Shown one piece after another: positions 25,701-36,952 of a stretch of 64,000 nt of DNA; within the stretch, counting starts at the first letter, position 1; every line of letters starts with the position of its first letter. Origin of the DNA: Sinotaia quadrata (Eukaryota > Mollusca > Gastropoda > Architaenioglossa > Viviparidae). The position numbers and the translations under genes are program-made. The DNA is taken from the NCBI GenBank assembly GCA_028829895.1, contig CM054181.1, positions 100,056,360-100,120,359 on the forward strand, in the 5' to 3' direction. Below the pieces are notes generated by a model that was not told the DNA's origin, made no database searches, and saw nothing but the letters and a program-made list of their open reading frames with translations.

Positions 25701-28700
25701 GTACTTTTGTGTGCTAAGTTGTATGGAAGGGTAGAAAAATGTTAACTTCAGAAGTATATTGCAACAAAATATTTTATCATATGCCAAATTTAGAATGGAT
25801 GAAATGTAAATAAAATATAACTTATACATGATTACAAATATATAACATAATACTTCTCAATGACTACAGGCTTACAAATATAAATAGTACTTACCAATGA
25901 CTACAGGCTTACAAATATAAATAATACTTATCAATGACTACAGGCTTACAAATATAAATAATACTTACCAATGACTACAGGCTTACCAATACATATAATA
26001 ATTAATAATTCTCAACAAATACAAGTTTACAAATAAGCATGATACTTCTCATTCTCAATAATTAGAAACTTACAAAAAAGTATAATACTTTTTAAAGAAA
26101 ACTCCTCTTGCAAAATCATGGATTTCAATGATTCTCACACTAAGCTTGACAATGAAATCAACTGAATATATATATATATATTTATGATCTTTTACATGTA
26201 ACAGAGAATATTACAAGCATTTCTGCTTGAAATAAATTTAAATAAATGCAATCAAATAGTATATTGTATTATATATTAATTCAATTAATTATATATCAAT
26301 TAAATGTCAGTAGTATAAAAAAGCTTTAAAAGTCACCAATATAAAAAGTAAAACTGTTCAAAAATGTGTGCAAAAGTAAAGCTGTTCAGAGTAATAAGTA
26401 TTAAGTGTCGTACCTCAAAATATTTTGCAGGATCCACCTCTTGTCGAGTTTTTTTCTTTTTCTCAATTATATCTGGAATCTCCATCATTTCATGTGGAGG
26501 TGTCACATTTTCTTCATCTTCTCTTTCATCTGCATCCTCATCACCATCGTCAATGACAACAGGAGGGAGGCTTCCTTCAGGTGCAGCCACTGAAAGGGGG
26601 ACATTAGTATTTCCATTTGCAGCTGTGACGCTGCCAGCTGTACGAATGCTGCTGCTAGATGCTGCAACATTTTCACCGCTATCTGATAGTGGGTAGACCT
26701 GTGCAAGTTAAACAAAATAAAAAAGTGAAAGAACCACAAACAGTATTTGCATATTATTATTACACAAATTAAATTGTTAACACTTTATATCCTTCTATCA
26801 ATGCTTCCAACAGTGTTAACTATTTGATGTGTATTTAACTTTATTCTAAAAATAAGTGTTTAATTTTTAAAAAAGTAAGATTAGAAAGATTTTAATATTA
26901 AACAAACAAGATGATATGTGATGTGTGTGGAAAGTAATTTTATAATTTTACATTACGTATTTTCCTCCCTTTTATAAGATCAGGACTTCATTTAACATTA
27001 ATTTGTACAAAAATTGTTATATAGTGGTCCATCACATAATGTTGGGTTTGCACAATAATTGTGCATTCATATTAGAATCTGTACATAATATTACCATGTT
27101 TGTGCCAAACCTGGAAAACTGGGCTTTGTAAATGAACTTACAGCTTGCTTCAGCAAATCAGAAACTCTGTGCAGTGTTTAACTTTATTAATTAAAGAATC
27201 TTCAATAATTAACAATAACCTCTAAATCAAGTGCAAATAAAGAAAATCAGACCAGAAAACAATTTCACTGCAAATCAAACAGGAAATTATACTAAGGCAT
27301 GAGAAAGTCATGAATACAAGTGTAATTATGACTGAACATAGGGTTTTGTTTTTTTTTAATGGACCATTATAAACTGATTTCCTTAGTTTAAGGTAATAAT
27401 TAAATTCGTATTATATAATCAACAAGAAGTGTAACATTATTTAGAGGAGGACAATTCCCTAATTTGCAAGACATTAATCTAACATAATGTAACCTTTTTC
27501 TGTGCTGAACTTATAATGTTATGAGAAGGTTCTCTGTATTTATTTTGCTTCATAGTCTCCAATGATGAGAAGGAACATAATTTATATAAATCTCACTAAA
27601 AAGTAAAATGGTATCTTTAAAGAAAATGTAATACTTTTAGAAATTTAAGATACAGACTCAAGAAGCTGAAGTCTCTAATTATTTTAAGAAGCACAAGACT
27701 GGAGATGATGCATTTGAAATCAAGGCTAGAGATCAGTAAAATTTTAGATATGCACAAATCATCACCAGCTAATGATATTAATAACAAATGTGATATATGT
27801 CAAAAATTATTTCTACTTTAAAAATTTATATCTGACTTCAATTTTTGCATGCTAATGATGTATGGTATGAAAAGATTAGGAAATGCTATTTTAAATGTTT
27901 GCTTAATGTGGCATCAGTTGTAAAAAAATTAAATAGAAAAAGTAATGCTTTTAATTCTATCTGGATTGAAAAGACACCTTTACCTGTCCATCGAGACTGA
28001 AATCAGCCCCTGAGAAATGCAGCTTGCGGTGTCGGGGTAGCTTTTGTTTGTACTTTGTTGCATAGTCGCAGATGTCACATTCATAAATGGCGATGTCGTA
28101 GCTGTGCTCATCCTTCTGATGACGCAGGTATGACTTGGCAGATGTTGATGAAAAATCACAGACACCACACACATAAGTTCGGTTCTGGATATTACCACAT
28201 CGAGTGGGAGTCACAGCCATTGCGCCACCGCTGGCACCACTGGAATCATCGATGACCAATCGCCCGCCCTCTTCACTCAAATCATCTTCATTCTCACTAT
28301 AGTTTCCAGCAGACATATTAATGACAGCTGATGAACTGGCACCAACTGAATCTGGGGTGCTGGCCACCTCTCCTTCAGTCTCCTTTTCAGACATAATAAT
28401 ACTCAAGTTCTTCGTTGTCAATAGGTTACTACTAGTGCTGGTAGCTTTGGTGATGTTCTTGGCAAGTCCACTAGGAACAGGGTCACCATCATTGACAAAA
28501 ACACCAGAGTCTTGAACAGTCACAACTTCTGGGCCAGCAACAGGATTGCGCCGGTTGCGCAAACTGCTGCGACGAGCTGGAAGCTGTTGAGATGCTTCCT
28601 CGTTTTCTTGACCTTCTGTATGTGCAGTTCTTTGATGGTGATAAAATTCACGAGCATCTGTGCATGAAAATCGACACTGCTTACAAATGCGAATGCGACC

Positions 28701-28886
28701 TCTGCCTTTTAACGTGTCTGTAACTTCAGCTGTACTTTCTACAAGAGTTGTCTCTCCAGTGACTGTTTCGGATTTGAACTCTGTGCTGGAGTCTGTTGTA
28801 GCATCAAAAGAAATCTTAATCTTCACACTATTTGGCTGATCTTTCATAGAAGTGCCCTTTGGAGGCCCCATCTCCTCCTCTGACAT
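13606..28886 (-). CDS. Giant poly-C2H2 zinc-finger protein (about 2,858 aa), spliced, whole coding span
   Basis: Probable nuclear DNA-binding regulator. The model joins 28886-27984, 26698-26414, 23728-22685, 21085-17919 and 16783-13606 (minus strand): 301 + 95 + 348 + 1055 codons, one split Lys codon, then 1058 codons and a stop. Every junction has GT/AG borders and compatible phase (0,0,0,2). I count about 35 C2H2 fingers: 3 in the first coding exon, 3 in the third, 13 in the fourth, 16 in the last. Also visible are an acidic segment followed by a KKKK patch, a classical basic signal (KKRTRR, about residue 876) and three CtBP-like motifs (PLDFS, PLDLI, PMNLS). The start is the ATG at 28886 in a good Kozak context (ACCATG). 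Many fingers have the CxxC-[FYW]-type hydrophobic first finger plus KY-linked second finger seen in ZNF462 and REST-type proteins. That resemblance is from memory, so orthology is not claimed. Gene presence is near certain; the exact exon-4 donor and 5' end are less so. Confidence 0.9.
16784..17918 (-). other. Intron between fourth and last coding exons
   Basis: GTGAGT...CCACACAG borders, phase 2, about 1.1 kb. Nothing else is recognisable inside. Confidence 0.85.
17919..21085 (-). CDS. Zinc-finger gene, fourth coding exon (fingers 7-19)
   Basis: The acceptor is CATTTTTCAG before 21085 (phase 0) and the donor AAA|GTGAGT is at 17919/17918 (phase 2). It encodes 1,055 codons plus two bases. Fingers 7-8, 9-10 and 11-12 (first cysteines near residues 786, 814, 1047, 1075, 1236 and 1264) form three two-finger units. 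They share HSEERPF-type linkers and Trp-rich second fingers (KWKWD, KWKWD, RWKCD). Finger 10 ends in Cys rather than His. Fingers 13-17 are more diverse, and 18-19 (about 1725-1775) form a pair like those in the last exon. Between fingers lie the nuclear-import patch KKRTRR, EPLDLIRR (about 941) and APMNLST (about 1706), plus Ser/Thr/Pro-rich spacers. Without splicing the frame stops at a TGA straddling the donor, which would give a protein ending in SLK. Confidence 0.92.
21086..22684 (-). other. Intron between third and fourth coding exons
   Basis: AT-rich, about 1.6 kb, acceptor TTTTTCAG. The donor is one of two phase-0 choices (22684 or 22699). No internal gene or array is seen. Confidence 0.8.
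22685..23728 (-). CDS. Zinc-finger gene, third coding exon (fingers 4-6, CtBP-like motif)
   Basis: The acceptor is TTTTGTAG before 23728 and the exon starts in phase 0 (VVDEIG). Finger 4 (about residues 407-428) has a YKW core and ends in HSGEKP, a canonical inter-finger linker followed by no second finger. A long Ser/Asn/Pro-rich region follows, with ALNLSQR and EPLDFSVRR (about 590-599), the latter close to the PxDLS CtBP-docking consensus. An acidic segment then leads to fingers 5 and 6 (about 657-707). The donor is uncertain: TAC|GTGGGT (used here) and GTA|GTGAGA at 22700/22699 both keep phase 0. The stronger-looking GG|GTATAA would break the frame. Reading through gives a TAG within five codons. 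Confidence 0.85.
24719..24998. repeat. 35-bp tandem repeat, 8 copies, in an intron
   Basis: Copies start every 35 bp from 24719 with GATGTATGTGGTGAG. Most contain GAGGTAAGTGA, a plus-strand match to the 5' splice-site consensus. The surrounding gene is on the minus strand, so these are antisense to it. Confidence 0.96.
25850..26010. repeat. ~40-bp tandem repeat, about 4 copies, in an intron
   Basis: The unit contains AATGACTACAGGCTTACAAA followed by TATAAATAATACTT. More diverged relatives continue to about 26085. Confidence 0.85.
26414..26698 (-). CDS. Zinc-finger gene, second coding exon (acidic linker, no finger)
   Basis: The acceptor is TTGCACAG before 26698 and the donor GAG|GTACGA lies at 26414/26413. 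The exon has 95 codons and is phase 0 at both ends, so skipping it would keep the frame. It encodes a Ser/Ala/Asn-rich start, then a strongly acidic run (DDGDEDADEREDEE) and a short lysine-rich stretch (EKKKKTR). This has the composition of a flexible spacer or a weak nuclear-import patch rather than a folded domain. No ATG-initiated reading of this exon alone is needed: it joins GQ of the previous exon to VYPLSDSG. Confidence 0.85.
26699..27983 (-). other. Intron between first and second coding exons
   Basis: GTAAAG...CACAG borders, phase 0, about 1.3 kb, AT-rich. I see no gene or repeat array inside. Confidence 0.85.
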
Positions 28887-28920
28887 GGTGGGGCTTGATG
28901 GAGGAGGGGGTTTGTTGAAT
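27984..28920 (-). CDS. Zinc-finger gene, first coding exon (start codon at 28886)
   Basis: The acceptor is a CCACAG ending at 28921 and the donor is CAG|GTAAAG at 27984/27983, phase 0. Bases 28920-28887 are leader. The frame is open through this leader (PPPPSSPT), so an upstream start cannot be excluded from this exon alone. The 301 residues contain finger 1 (residues 68-89, spacing C-x2-C...H-x4-H), an RRSSLRNRRN basic patch near residue 105, a serine/acid-rich middle, and fingers 2 and 3 (about 239-290) as a pair. After the pair comes an ADFSLDG spacer resembling the acidic spacers after finger pairs in the last exon. This suggests the pair belongs to the same duplicated module family. Confidence 0.88.
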
Positions 28921-30354
28921 CTGTGGACAAATAATAATTAAAAAATATACATAATCATAAACAGAGATGCAATTTTGCCAACATTTACATGTTAAAAATA
29001 ATGTGCAATCAATGTTGCAAAAATAACAATTATTATTAGATTGATGAGAAAAACTCAAGACTTAATGTTGGCATTTTAGTTAAATAGTATTCCTTAGGGT
29101 TATTTAATAAACACTTACTGAAAATTAAAATATGTTAAAGATGATAAATTTTTTTGAAGATTGCTCTTGTTTATATTGTTGCATGTGAATTGAGATAATT
29201 TTACATATCTTCTAGAGTAGAAAAATAACCTTACTTTTATAAAAACTCATATTACAATAATCTTACACTACTCTCTGATAGCTAGTTTTTACATAGTTAA
29301 TAAGACTTATTATCATATAAGGCTGATTTTCATATTACTGTGAGTTTTCTTTTCAATAAGGCTGATTCGGACCTATAAACAGTTGCCATATTGATTTAAA
29401 TGTCTTGCTATTTTTAATATGTACAATGTATGTGTATTGTGGAGTGTGCCTATTCTTAACTATATCAACAAAACTAGTGTTTGCTCATTAAAAGAAATAG
29501 CCACTGAACAAAATAAAAATTTAGAGAACATATTCAAAAAATTCAAATGTAAAATTCATAATTAAAATCAATTTTAAGTTATTAGAATTTTAAAAATATA
29601 CATAGTTTCTTAAAAATTCAAACGCCTAATGCCAAAACTGAACTTTAATGAAAACTTGTTAATGGGCATTTTTATCCATGAACCGCACTGCAAATTCTAT
29701 GAGACAAGTTTACTGGACTAATTCTCAATTATAAGCTGAAAATTTTTCAAATACAATTTTTTTATAACAACTAAAATTTACAAATTCTAAAGTAATTTTC
29801 AATACGTTACTTCTTATCTCAAACAGTCAAACAGGTGGCTCCTTAATGTCTACTTCCTGTTTATATACAAAATGTCAGCTCACATATTCATACAAGATAC
29901 TTATTAAAAGTTTGTATTTTTTAGCTATTTTAACTTTTTACTTCTGACAAAATCTCTCAAATAGAAAACTTTGTAATCACAATTCAAAGAAAACTAAAGA
30001 AAGTGACAGTTTCAAATAGCTGTATTGTGAAACAGCTCTATATATAGACATTTTACACAGTTCTTGTACTTGTTTTTGTGATATGTGTACAAACAGGGAA
30101 AAAATATAACTATTTACAAATTTGACTTACATAATCATTATTTAACATCTTATTAGTGATTCTTTCATTGTCAAACAAGATTATACAGAAATATGCATAT
30201 GTGTGTGATAAAGAGTACTGCCATAAACATTTACTTATCTTCAAGTTCATTATTTAGAGGGATGCAAAATTCCCATACTATGTTGTAACTAATCCAGTTT
30301 ACTGTTGAAACTGGGGGAAAAGAGTGCCAAATGAGTTAAGTTTGGTCCCTGTGA

Positions 30355-30585
30355 CCTAGGTTTGACTTGGGGAGGGAAATACTGTTTCCTAGGTTTGACT
30401 TGGGGAGGGAAATACTGATTCCTAGGTTTGACTTGGGGAGGGAAATACTGATTCCTAGGTTTGACTTGGGGAGGGAAATACTGATTCCTAGGTTTGACTT
30501 GGGGAGGGAAATACTGATTCCTAGGTTTGACTTGGGGAGGGAAATACTGATTCCTAGGTTTGGCCAGGGAGGGAGATAGTGATCA
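30355..30585. repeat. 33-bp tandem repeat, 7 copies
   Basis: Copies start at 30355, 30388, 30421, 30454, 30487, 30520 and 30553 with CCTAGGTTTGACTTGGGG. The unit length is divisible by three, so both strands show long artificial open frames. Confidence 0.96.
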
Positions 30586-30914
30586 AGTAATAATATGATC
30601 AATTTTTTTCTGCACTGCACGACAATTTTGCAACAAATAAGAAAACCTTGCCCACCACAAGAAGAGGCCTACTTTAGAGGAAATACAGACGGGAAAGATA
30701 TGATGCACCTAATGCATAAGTGAGTTAATAAACAAGCAACGCTAAGTAAAACTGAATAGCCAACAACTAAAATTAATAATGATAGTTTCTGAATTACAAC
30801 AGATGCATAAAACTAAATCCATCACAAGCTTTTATGTTATAATTTACTTGCCCTGTATTTATTGATAAATTCTGCATTTACTGACTGGCTGTGTGTGCGC
30901 GCGCGCGTGTGTAC

Positions 30915-31045
30915 TGGAAGGCAGTCGCTGCAGACTATGGAACCCCTATATATCCAATGAACTAAGCCCAGACTATGGAACCCCTATGTATCCAATTATC
31001 TAAGCCCAGGCTATGGAACCCATACACGCCTAATGATCTAAGTCC
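30915..31045. repeat. ~43-bp repeat, 3 copies
   Basis: CTATGGAACCCCTATATATC followed by CAATGA.CTAAG occurs three times with substitutions. It is preceded by a GT/GC-rich tract near 30891. Confidence 0.85.
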
Positions 31046-31187
31046 GGTTTTTCAGTTCACGATATCTTATGACCCCTTTCCTCGCATTAGCTCGTTGTCC
31101 GGGAGCACTGTGTCTCATTGTAACCTCAATATTCAATGAATTATATGAGCTTCGTGTAAACTTAAATCATACGAGGGTCTGCACAGC

Positions 31188-31190
<3 letters not shown>

Positions 31191-31224
<34 letters not shown>

Positions 31225-31235
31225 GAGATGAGAGA
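31191..31235. repeat. (GA)n microsatellite
   Basis: Mostly pure GA tract with interruptions near its right end. Confidence 0.95.
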
Positions 31236-31644
31236 GAACGTATAATATTAATGGTTATTATTATATTTTATCCTCACGCAATTTGTTAAATGCCAACAAC
31301 ACTATCGGCTGCACTTCGTTAGCATTTTATAATAGACGGGGATTTCGCACACGTCTGGTTTGAGGAATGGATGTAAGATGTGTTCATTGGTGCATGATAC
31401 ATTACAATCCACATGAGCAGACTGATTGAACCAGGAGAGTGCCTTGACCCGCCCTGCTCTGAATTGAAGTGGACCTGATCAAGGAGTCTGGGCAGCACAT
31501 ATACATGAGTTCAACAGAACAAGTCAAGCAGCCAACCAGCATTAGAGAACCATTCGACCGCTGCACCAAAACAAACCTTTGAATTGTTCCACAAAGTCCC
31601 AAAGACAAGAGACATGATGCCGTAACCGCAATTAGGAAGTGGAG

Positions 31645-32110
31645 AAAGACAGAACTAATTCTGAGCCGACAGCCATGACACATGCATTACAAACAGAACG
31701 CTTTCACGAACACACAACCAATTCAAAGCCTAAAACAATGGCACGCATTACAAAGAGACCGCTCTACAAAGACAACCAACTTAAAGCCAAAAGCCCTGAC
31801 ACATGTATTTACAAACAGAAGGATGACACAAGCATTACAAACAACGCCCCACAAAGACAATCAATTTAGAGCCTACAGCCACGACACATGCATTACAAAC
31901 AGAACCTCCACAAAGACAACCAATTTTAGAGCCTAGAGCCAGACACAGGCCATGACACAGGCATTACAAACAACGCCCCACAAAGACAACCAATTTAGAG
32001 CCTACAGCCAGGACACATGCATTACAAACAGAACCCCCACAAAGACAACCAATTTATAGCCTACAGCCACGACATATGTATTACAAACAGAACCTCCACA
32101 AAGACGGAGA
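31645..32110. repeat. Degenerate ~60-bp tandem repeat, about 7 copies
   Basis: Units share GACACATGCATTACAAACAG and CCACAAAGACAACCAATT. Copies become more regular toward the right, where a G-rich homopolymer (near 32131-32144) follows. Confidence 0.88.
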
Positions 32111-33450
32111 ACTATTGACGATAGACGGGGTTGGGGGGGGGGGGGGAGAGAGAAGAGGATATATGTGTCTATTCATCATTAGATTTTCAAAATGCATGCT
32201 TTATAAAAATTTCAATCTACGCAAAAGATCGCATTTTTCTCGCTAATATCTACACGCCGTCAGTAAATATTAGATGTAATAACAGATCACGATACAATGT
32301 TGTAGTTCACGTGTCAATGTATGTACACAATGAATGTATGAACACAAAGACCCAACAGATCAGTGAAATGATACTAGAGAGATACAATGTCATAGTTTGC
32401 CCGTCAATACATGTATATGTACACCATTGCTGAATACAATTAATTATATAAAACAGATAGATACTATGTCGTAATTTGCCAGCCAGTATAAGTACACCAT
32501 CGTTGAATACGATCAATTACATTAAAACATATCTATGAACCGAGTTTGGAAACCATTAGCCTAATCGTTTACTATAAAAATAACCGTGCGTGTATTTGTG
32601 CGTGCGCTTAACTAAAGAAATTGAGTCCGTGAAAAACTTAAAAAAAAATAATCTAACCTCAACTTGATCATCACTCACCCTTGCCATGGTGGTCAGTGTA
32701 TGTCGTCACAGATGCGTGAAAGCAATGGAGAAAATCATACACACAAGGGAAATTCGATTCCTTGATCTTCGTTTTTCGTCGTTACGATCAAAACATTTAA
32801 CGGGTCAGTTAGGTCGTGGAAATACATCAGTTGAGAGTGATTTCCAAGTGTACATCACATTTTTTAGAGACGACTGAGCCACAGCAGACAAGCTCTCAAG
32901 CAGTCATTACAGCTAGAATTAATATGAGCGCAAGCACTCCAGGAATCTGCTCAAAAAGTAGCACGTATTGTGCCGTTTGCTAGATCCAGATTCTTTTAGG
33001 ATAAGGCATAATTTTCCACTCTGTAAGATACTGAATTTCAATGCCAGAACAATGGTATATCTGCTAACTAAAGTGACAACCCTAGTCTTAATTTCAAGAC
33101 CTCAAATGTCATAGTGAAGTTAAATCTCCGTTTTACTTTCATCCCCTCACGTAGCTTCAGGCTTGACTTTAGAAAATGAATAGCAATGCCAGTCTGTGGT
33201 GTTCAAGACCCATTCACACAGGCAAATAATAATTAAAAGAAAGTATTCCAATGACAAAATAATACGACGAAATCTATTTACTCCGAAACTGGGGTATTTC
33301 GATTTTTTCCAAAAATGTACGCAGATTAATAAAAATTAAACCACCAGTAGACCTACAAACAGCGCTAGTTAAAAATAAAACAATGACAACTTTACTGGCA
33401 CTAAAATCAGTGGTGCCGTCTGAGCCAGCTCCAGAGTCCAAGTGACTTAC

Positions 33451-33800
33451 TTGTCCTCCTAGTCAACTGTCACCGAGTGTACGCTACCGACATGACGCAA
33501 ACTCTTTGGCCCCTCCGTTCGCTGCGCCAACTGTTCTACGAGTCTCAGGCGTCAACTGTCTAACAGCAACCAGTGACACGCGAATCATCGTCCCAGACAG
33601 TCAGCGACACTTGACTGAACTCTCCTCTTGCTCTCGCTTTGTAAGCAGCCAATCGCGATGGCACGCAGAAGCCGTATCAGCAGACGACAGAGAGACCGAC
33701 CTCTGGGATACCGTTGTCTTAAGGCGGGCAGTGAGTGAAGGGGGAGGGCGGAAGGTGGTAACCAGATCTAGAACAGGGGCAAACAAAAGGATTATGGTGA
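33451..33800 (-). promoter_or_regulatory. Probable promoter and noncoding first exon of the zinc-finger gene
   Basis: A strong donor, CAA|GTAAGT, sits at 33451/33450 on the minus strand. Spliced to 28920 it puts a TAG in frame, TAG-GAG-GAC-AAA, a few codons ahead of the exon that contains the ATG. That explains why the start would be at 28886. Upstream DNA is clearly richer in GC and CpG than its surroundings, and a plus-strand CCAATCGCGATGG box lies near 33649. The transcription start is not visible. A second donor-like site, AAGG|GTGAGT at 32679/32678, offers an alternative leader exon. Confidence 0.4.
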
Positions 33801-33952
33801 AGGGTGGAGGGTGAGAAGCTGATGAGGCTCCAGCAGCAGCTTACCATTTCTCCACTTGGTTCGGGAATTTGGAACAGCGACTGGGAAGTCAAAGAACAAC
33901 GACACTACTAACTTGACGTTACATATTGAATTTTTAAAAAAATTAAATAAAG

Positions 33953-33956
<4 letters not shown>

Positions 33957-33987
<31 letters not shown>
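33957..33987. repeat. (GA)n microsatellite
   Basis: Pure GA tract just upstream of the presumed promoter of the zinc-finger gene. Confidence 0.95.
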
Positions 33988-33988
<1 letters not shown>

Positions 33989-35087
33989 GAAATACGACTG
34001 ATCCAATTTTTTCAGAAGTAGGATGTAGTCTGTCTTTCGACCCAAAACCCCACCCATTTTGAGACCCCCAACACAGATGATTTTCCCCTTTTCTCGTAAA
34101 CAGTGAAGTCGGCTAGAACTCGGTAGGCGTACAAGTTTACGGTAAGAAAAAAAAACGATTGCAGACAAAAGACACGCAGAAAGGGCAGCCATGTACGGAA
34201 GCAAACTCGAACCGAGGACACTTATTTCAAATTTACTCAGGAATTAATAAAATCACCACTTTCCGATTTAAATGGCAAAATATTTCCTCCCTAAAACACT
34301 GCTGAAATGATTCTGCCTGAGAATTAAATATGGATGACTCCGGGAAATAGTTTAGAAAAAAAAAAGTACTAATGATCTGAAAGTGTCTTCCAGCTGGCAA
34401 TAGTTCATATATTAAACGCTCTTCTCTCCCTTTCTATCGTGACGAAAATAACAGCGCAGTGAAATAATCAAAAAGGGCTGACGCTATAGAATGCGAATTA
34501 GAAAACTTGTCTCATTGTTTGTTTCAATAAAATTTCTCCTACTAATACCGTAGCTCTTTCTTGGATGCTTTGTTTGGAGCCTGGGTCCTGTATTATGGTT
34601 CTAAAGTCAAGCGAACTAATCGATTTATCGATTACGCTGGATTTAACGACCACTTCCAGGATTAGCTGATTTCGCGGACGAAAGGCCGTGTCTGCTGGAA
34701 ATGAAAAGGCCACAACTTCGCCGAAACAACTGACATTTTAGTCACGGTGTGAGCATTGTGTGCTTACGTGCGTTTGTCTTTTCACTCAGTTTGAATGTCG
34801 GAGTATTTGCATGTATTATTTAATTTATTCAAGTTCGCTCCAGTAAGTATATTTGTATGGTTCACGGGTAAAAAAAATATTTATAAGTAAATGGCGGAAA
34901 TTTCACTCTTGAATTCAGTGCAAACCATTCGCATTAGATTTGGCCACGCGTTGAATCTTGTCACCCAAACGAAACAAATATCATTTAAACATGCGCACAT
35001 TTATATACACCAATTAGGTAAACATACAACTATTACTTAGAAAAAAATATTATTTTTACGTGGCACAGTGGCAAAAAGCGGCAAATG

Positions 35088-35091
<4 letters not shown>

Positions 35092-35134
<43 letters not shown>

Positions 35135-35141
35135 CACACAC
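35092..35141. repeat. (CA)n microsatellite
   Basis: About 25 CA units with one or two interruptions. Confidence 0.95.
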
Positions 35142-36138
35142 AAATGGATGGATCGTTTTATACGGACATTCTCTTTATAAAAGACAATTAGCTGTCACAA
35201 GGTCGCGAAAATAATGTCACGAGTGTTAGCTGAACTACATAAATGGAGCAAGGGTCAAAGGAACATTAAGTGTTAACAAAAATTATATATATATGTATCA
35301 ATCTTCATATTCACCAACACACGGATATTGAACTGATTATTAATAAGCAGTTTTATTTGTAGATACCTAGTACTATCCGATAAAATGAGGCCTCGGAATT
35401 TCACTTTTAAACATCCCCCACCCCCACCCAGCACTGAAAGGTGATAATTACAACCGAACGATTAGAGCGACTGTTAAATATGGAGGAGGGGGGTAGCGGA
35501 GTTGGAGAGACAGCGAACTGGAAAGATGAGTTCGCGCATTGTCTCCCAAACACGGTGGGTTTTAGTACATCGGTAAAAAAGTAAGCCGTTCGTTCTATTT
35601 GCTTCCTGGTGACTGCGAAACTAAGTTCGCAGTGCAGACAAACTTAGGCCCACTCATTGACTAAAACGACACTCGTGTTCGTGTTGTATGGAGCTAGCTA
35701 TGGCTATTTTTAGTTGGTTAATTAATTGTGGTATTTTTAAATTATAAAAATTATTTAATTTCTAAACATTTTTTGTTTGGGGGGAGGGGAAAGTGATTCA
35801 GGGGTCACCAGAGAGAAAAAAACATACTGCCACTCTAAAATCGACAGCCGTACGTGATTACTTACGTTAGCAAAATGTCCGCCTGGTTACCAACTAGCTA
35901 AATTGTATCATTTAGTAATGTCTGTATTAAATAAATATTTTACATACTAAATAAACTTTTACAAACCACAGTAACTGACATCACTATATTATTATTAATA
36001 CTAATCTGTGATGGAGAGATTATAATCAGATTAGGCAATTGTGTGCGCGTGAGTTATTTGATTTTTATTTATTTTCTTTTTCGGGGGAGGCTCGTAAGTA
36101 AGAAAAAGTAATCTATGTCTAATAAAATTAAGCACTTA

Positions 36139-36139
36139 T

Positions 36140-36182
<43 letters not shown>
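36139..36182. repeat. Compound (GT)n(GA)n microsatellite
   Basis: A pure GT tract passes directly into a GA tract. Confidence 0.95.
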
Positions 36183-36952
36183 GGGTGGAGGGAGTTTGGA
36201 TAAGTAAGAAATAATAATATGTAATATAACATCAAGCACTTGAGGAAGCTCGAGAAGCAAGACAACAAGACAACAAGACAACATGTATAACACTAAAATG
36301 TACTATTGTTACAACTTAATGCTAATAATAATAATACATCACCAATGTAAAAGATAATTTTGGCGATATTTTCTGCTTCACAACAAAGAATCAGACAAAT
36401 TGCAAAGAGAAGAGTTTATTTTAAAGAAATAACCGTAGTTAGAATATCTTCTTTTACAGAATTAACCAGCAAGTTAGACCAGTTTTTCTACAGAATTAAC
36501 CAGAAAGACAAAACATTTTGTTCATTAGAAATATAATCGGCAAAACAGAACATTCTTCAACAGAATATCAGTAAGACAGAACATTTTGTTCTACTGAAAC
36601 AATCCACAAGTTAAAAAAAAGTGTGCTCTAACAAGGAGAATGAGAGAAAGAACATAAGTCATTCAAGTATGTTTATTTTAATTTTATTCATTTTTCCCAA
36701 CAACTTTGGATTTTTTTGTTATTGTCAGTCCTTGACAGTAACCGCACCGATATGGCCACAACACAGCACCGCTTCCAATTGTATTCAGATTGGTGAGACA
36801 ACAATGCTTTACCCGTACACCCCTCCCCCTCATCCTCCAGCCACTGAACAAAGTGGTACGTAGCTTCTTATCCTGACACCAGTCGACCTCCCCTTATCGA
36901 GAAACTAGTTTTCGATGCTCATGTCTGATTATCAAACGAAAGTTGAGCTCGC

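Larger units (their letters stand above)
23729..26413 (-). other. Intron between second and third coding exons
   Basis: GTACGA...TTGTAG borders, phase 0, about 2.7 kb. It holds two tandem arrays (35-bp units at 24719-24998 and ~40-bp units near 25855-26010) and a short (TA)n at about 26167. The rest is AT-rich and featureless. Confidence 0.85.
28921..33450 (-). other. Putative intron 1 (in 5' UTR)
   Basis: AT-rich intron, 4.5 kb under the model with a first exon ending at 33451. It contains the 33-bp array near 30.4 kb, a three-copy repeat near 30.95 kb, GA tracts and a degenerate ~60-bp array at 31.65-32.1 kb. The stretches 28.95-30.3 kb and 32.15-33.4 kb show no genes. Confidence 0.4.
33988..36950. 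other. Upstream stretch without a supported gene
   Basis: Contains a CA tract (35092-35141), a GT then GA tract (36139-36182) and a degenerate ~45-bp repeat with ACAGAATTAACCAG (about 36457-36610). An unsupported 71-codon minus-strand frame at 34498-34713 lacks an ATG start. Confidence 0.6.

Noticed and set aside
30336..30620. Open frames on both strands encoding 11-residue repeats
   Set aside because: Produced by a 33-bp tandem repeat.
33506..33814. 102-codon plus-strand frame and an Arg-rich 26-codon frame (near 33658)
   Set aside because: They lie over the presumed promoter and first exon on the opposite strand, and no domain is visible; the protamine-like look is superficial.
34498..34713. 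71-codon minus-strand frame
   Set aside because: No ATG at its start, no domain, no flanking repeat or splice evidence beyond an acceptor-like TTTCCAG.
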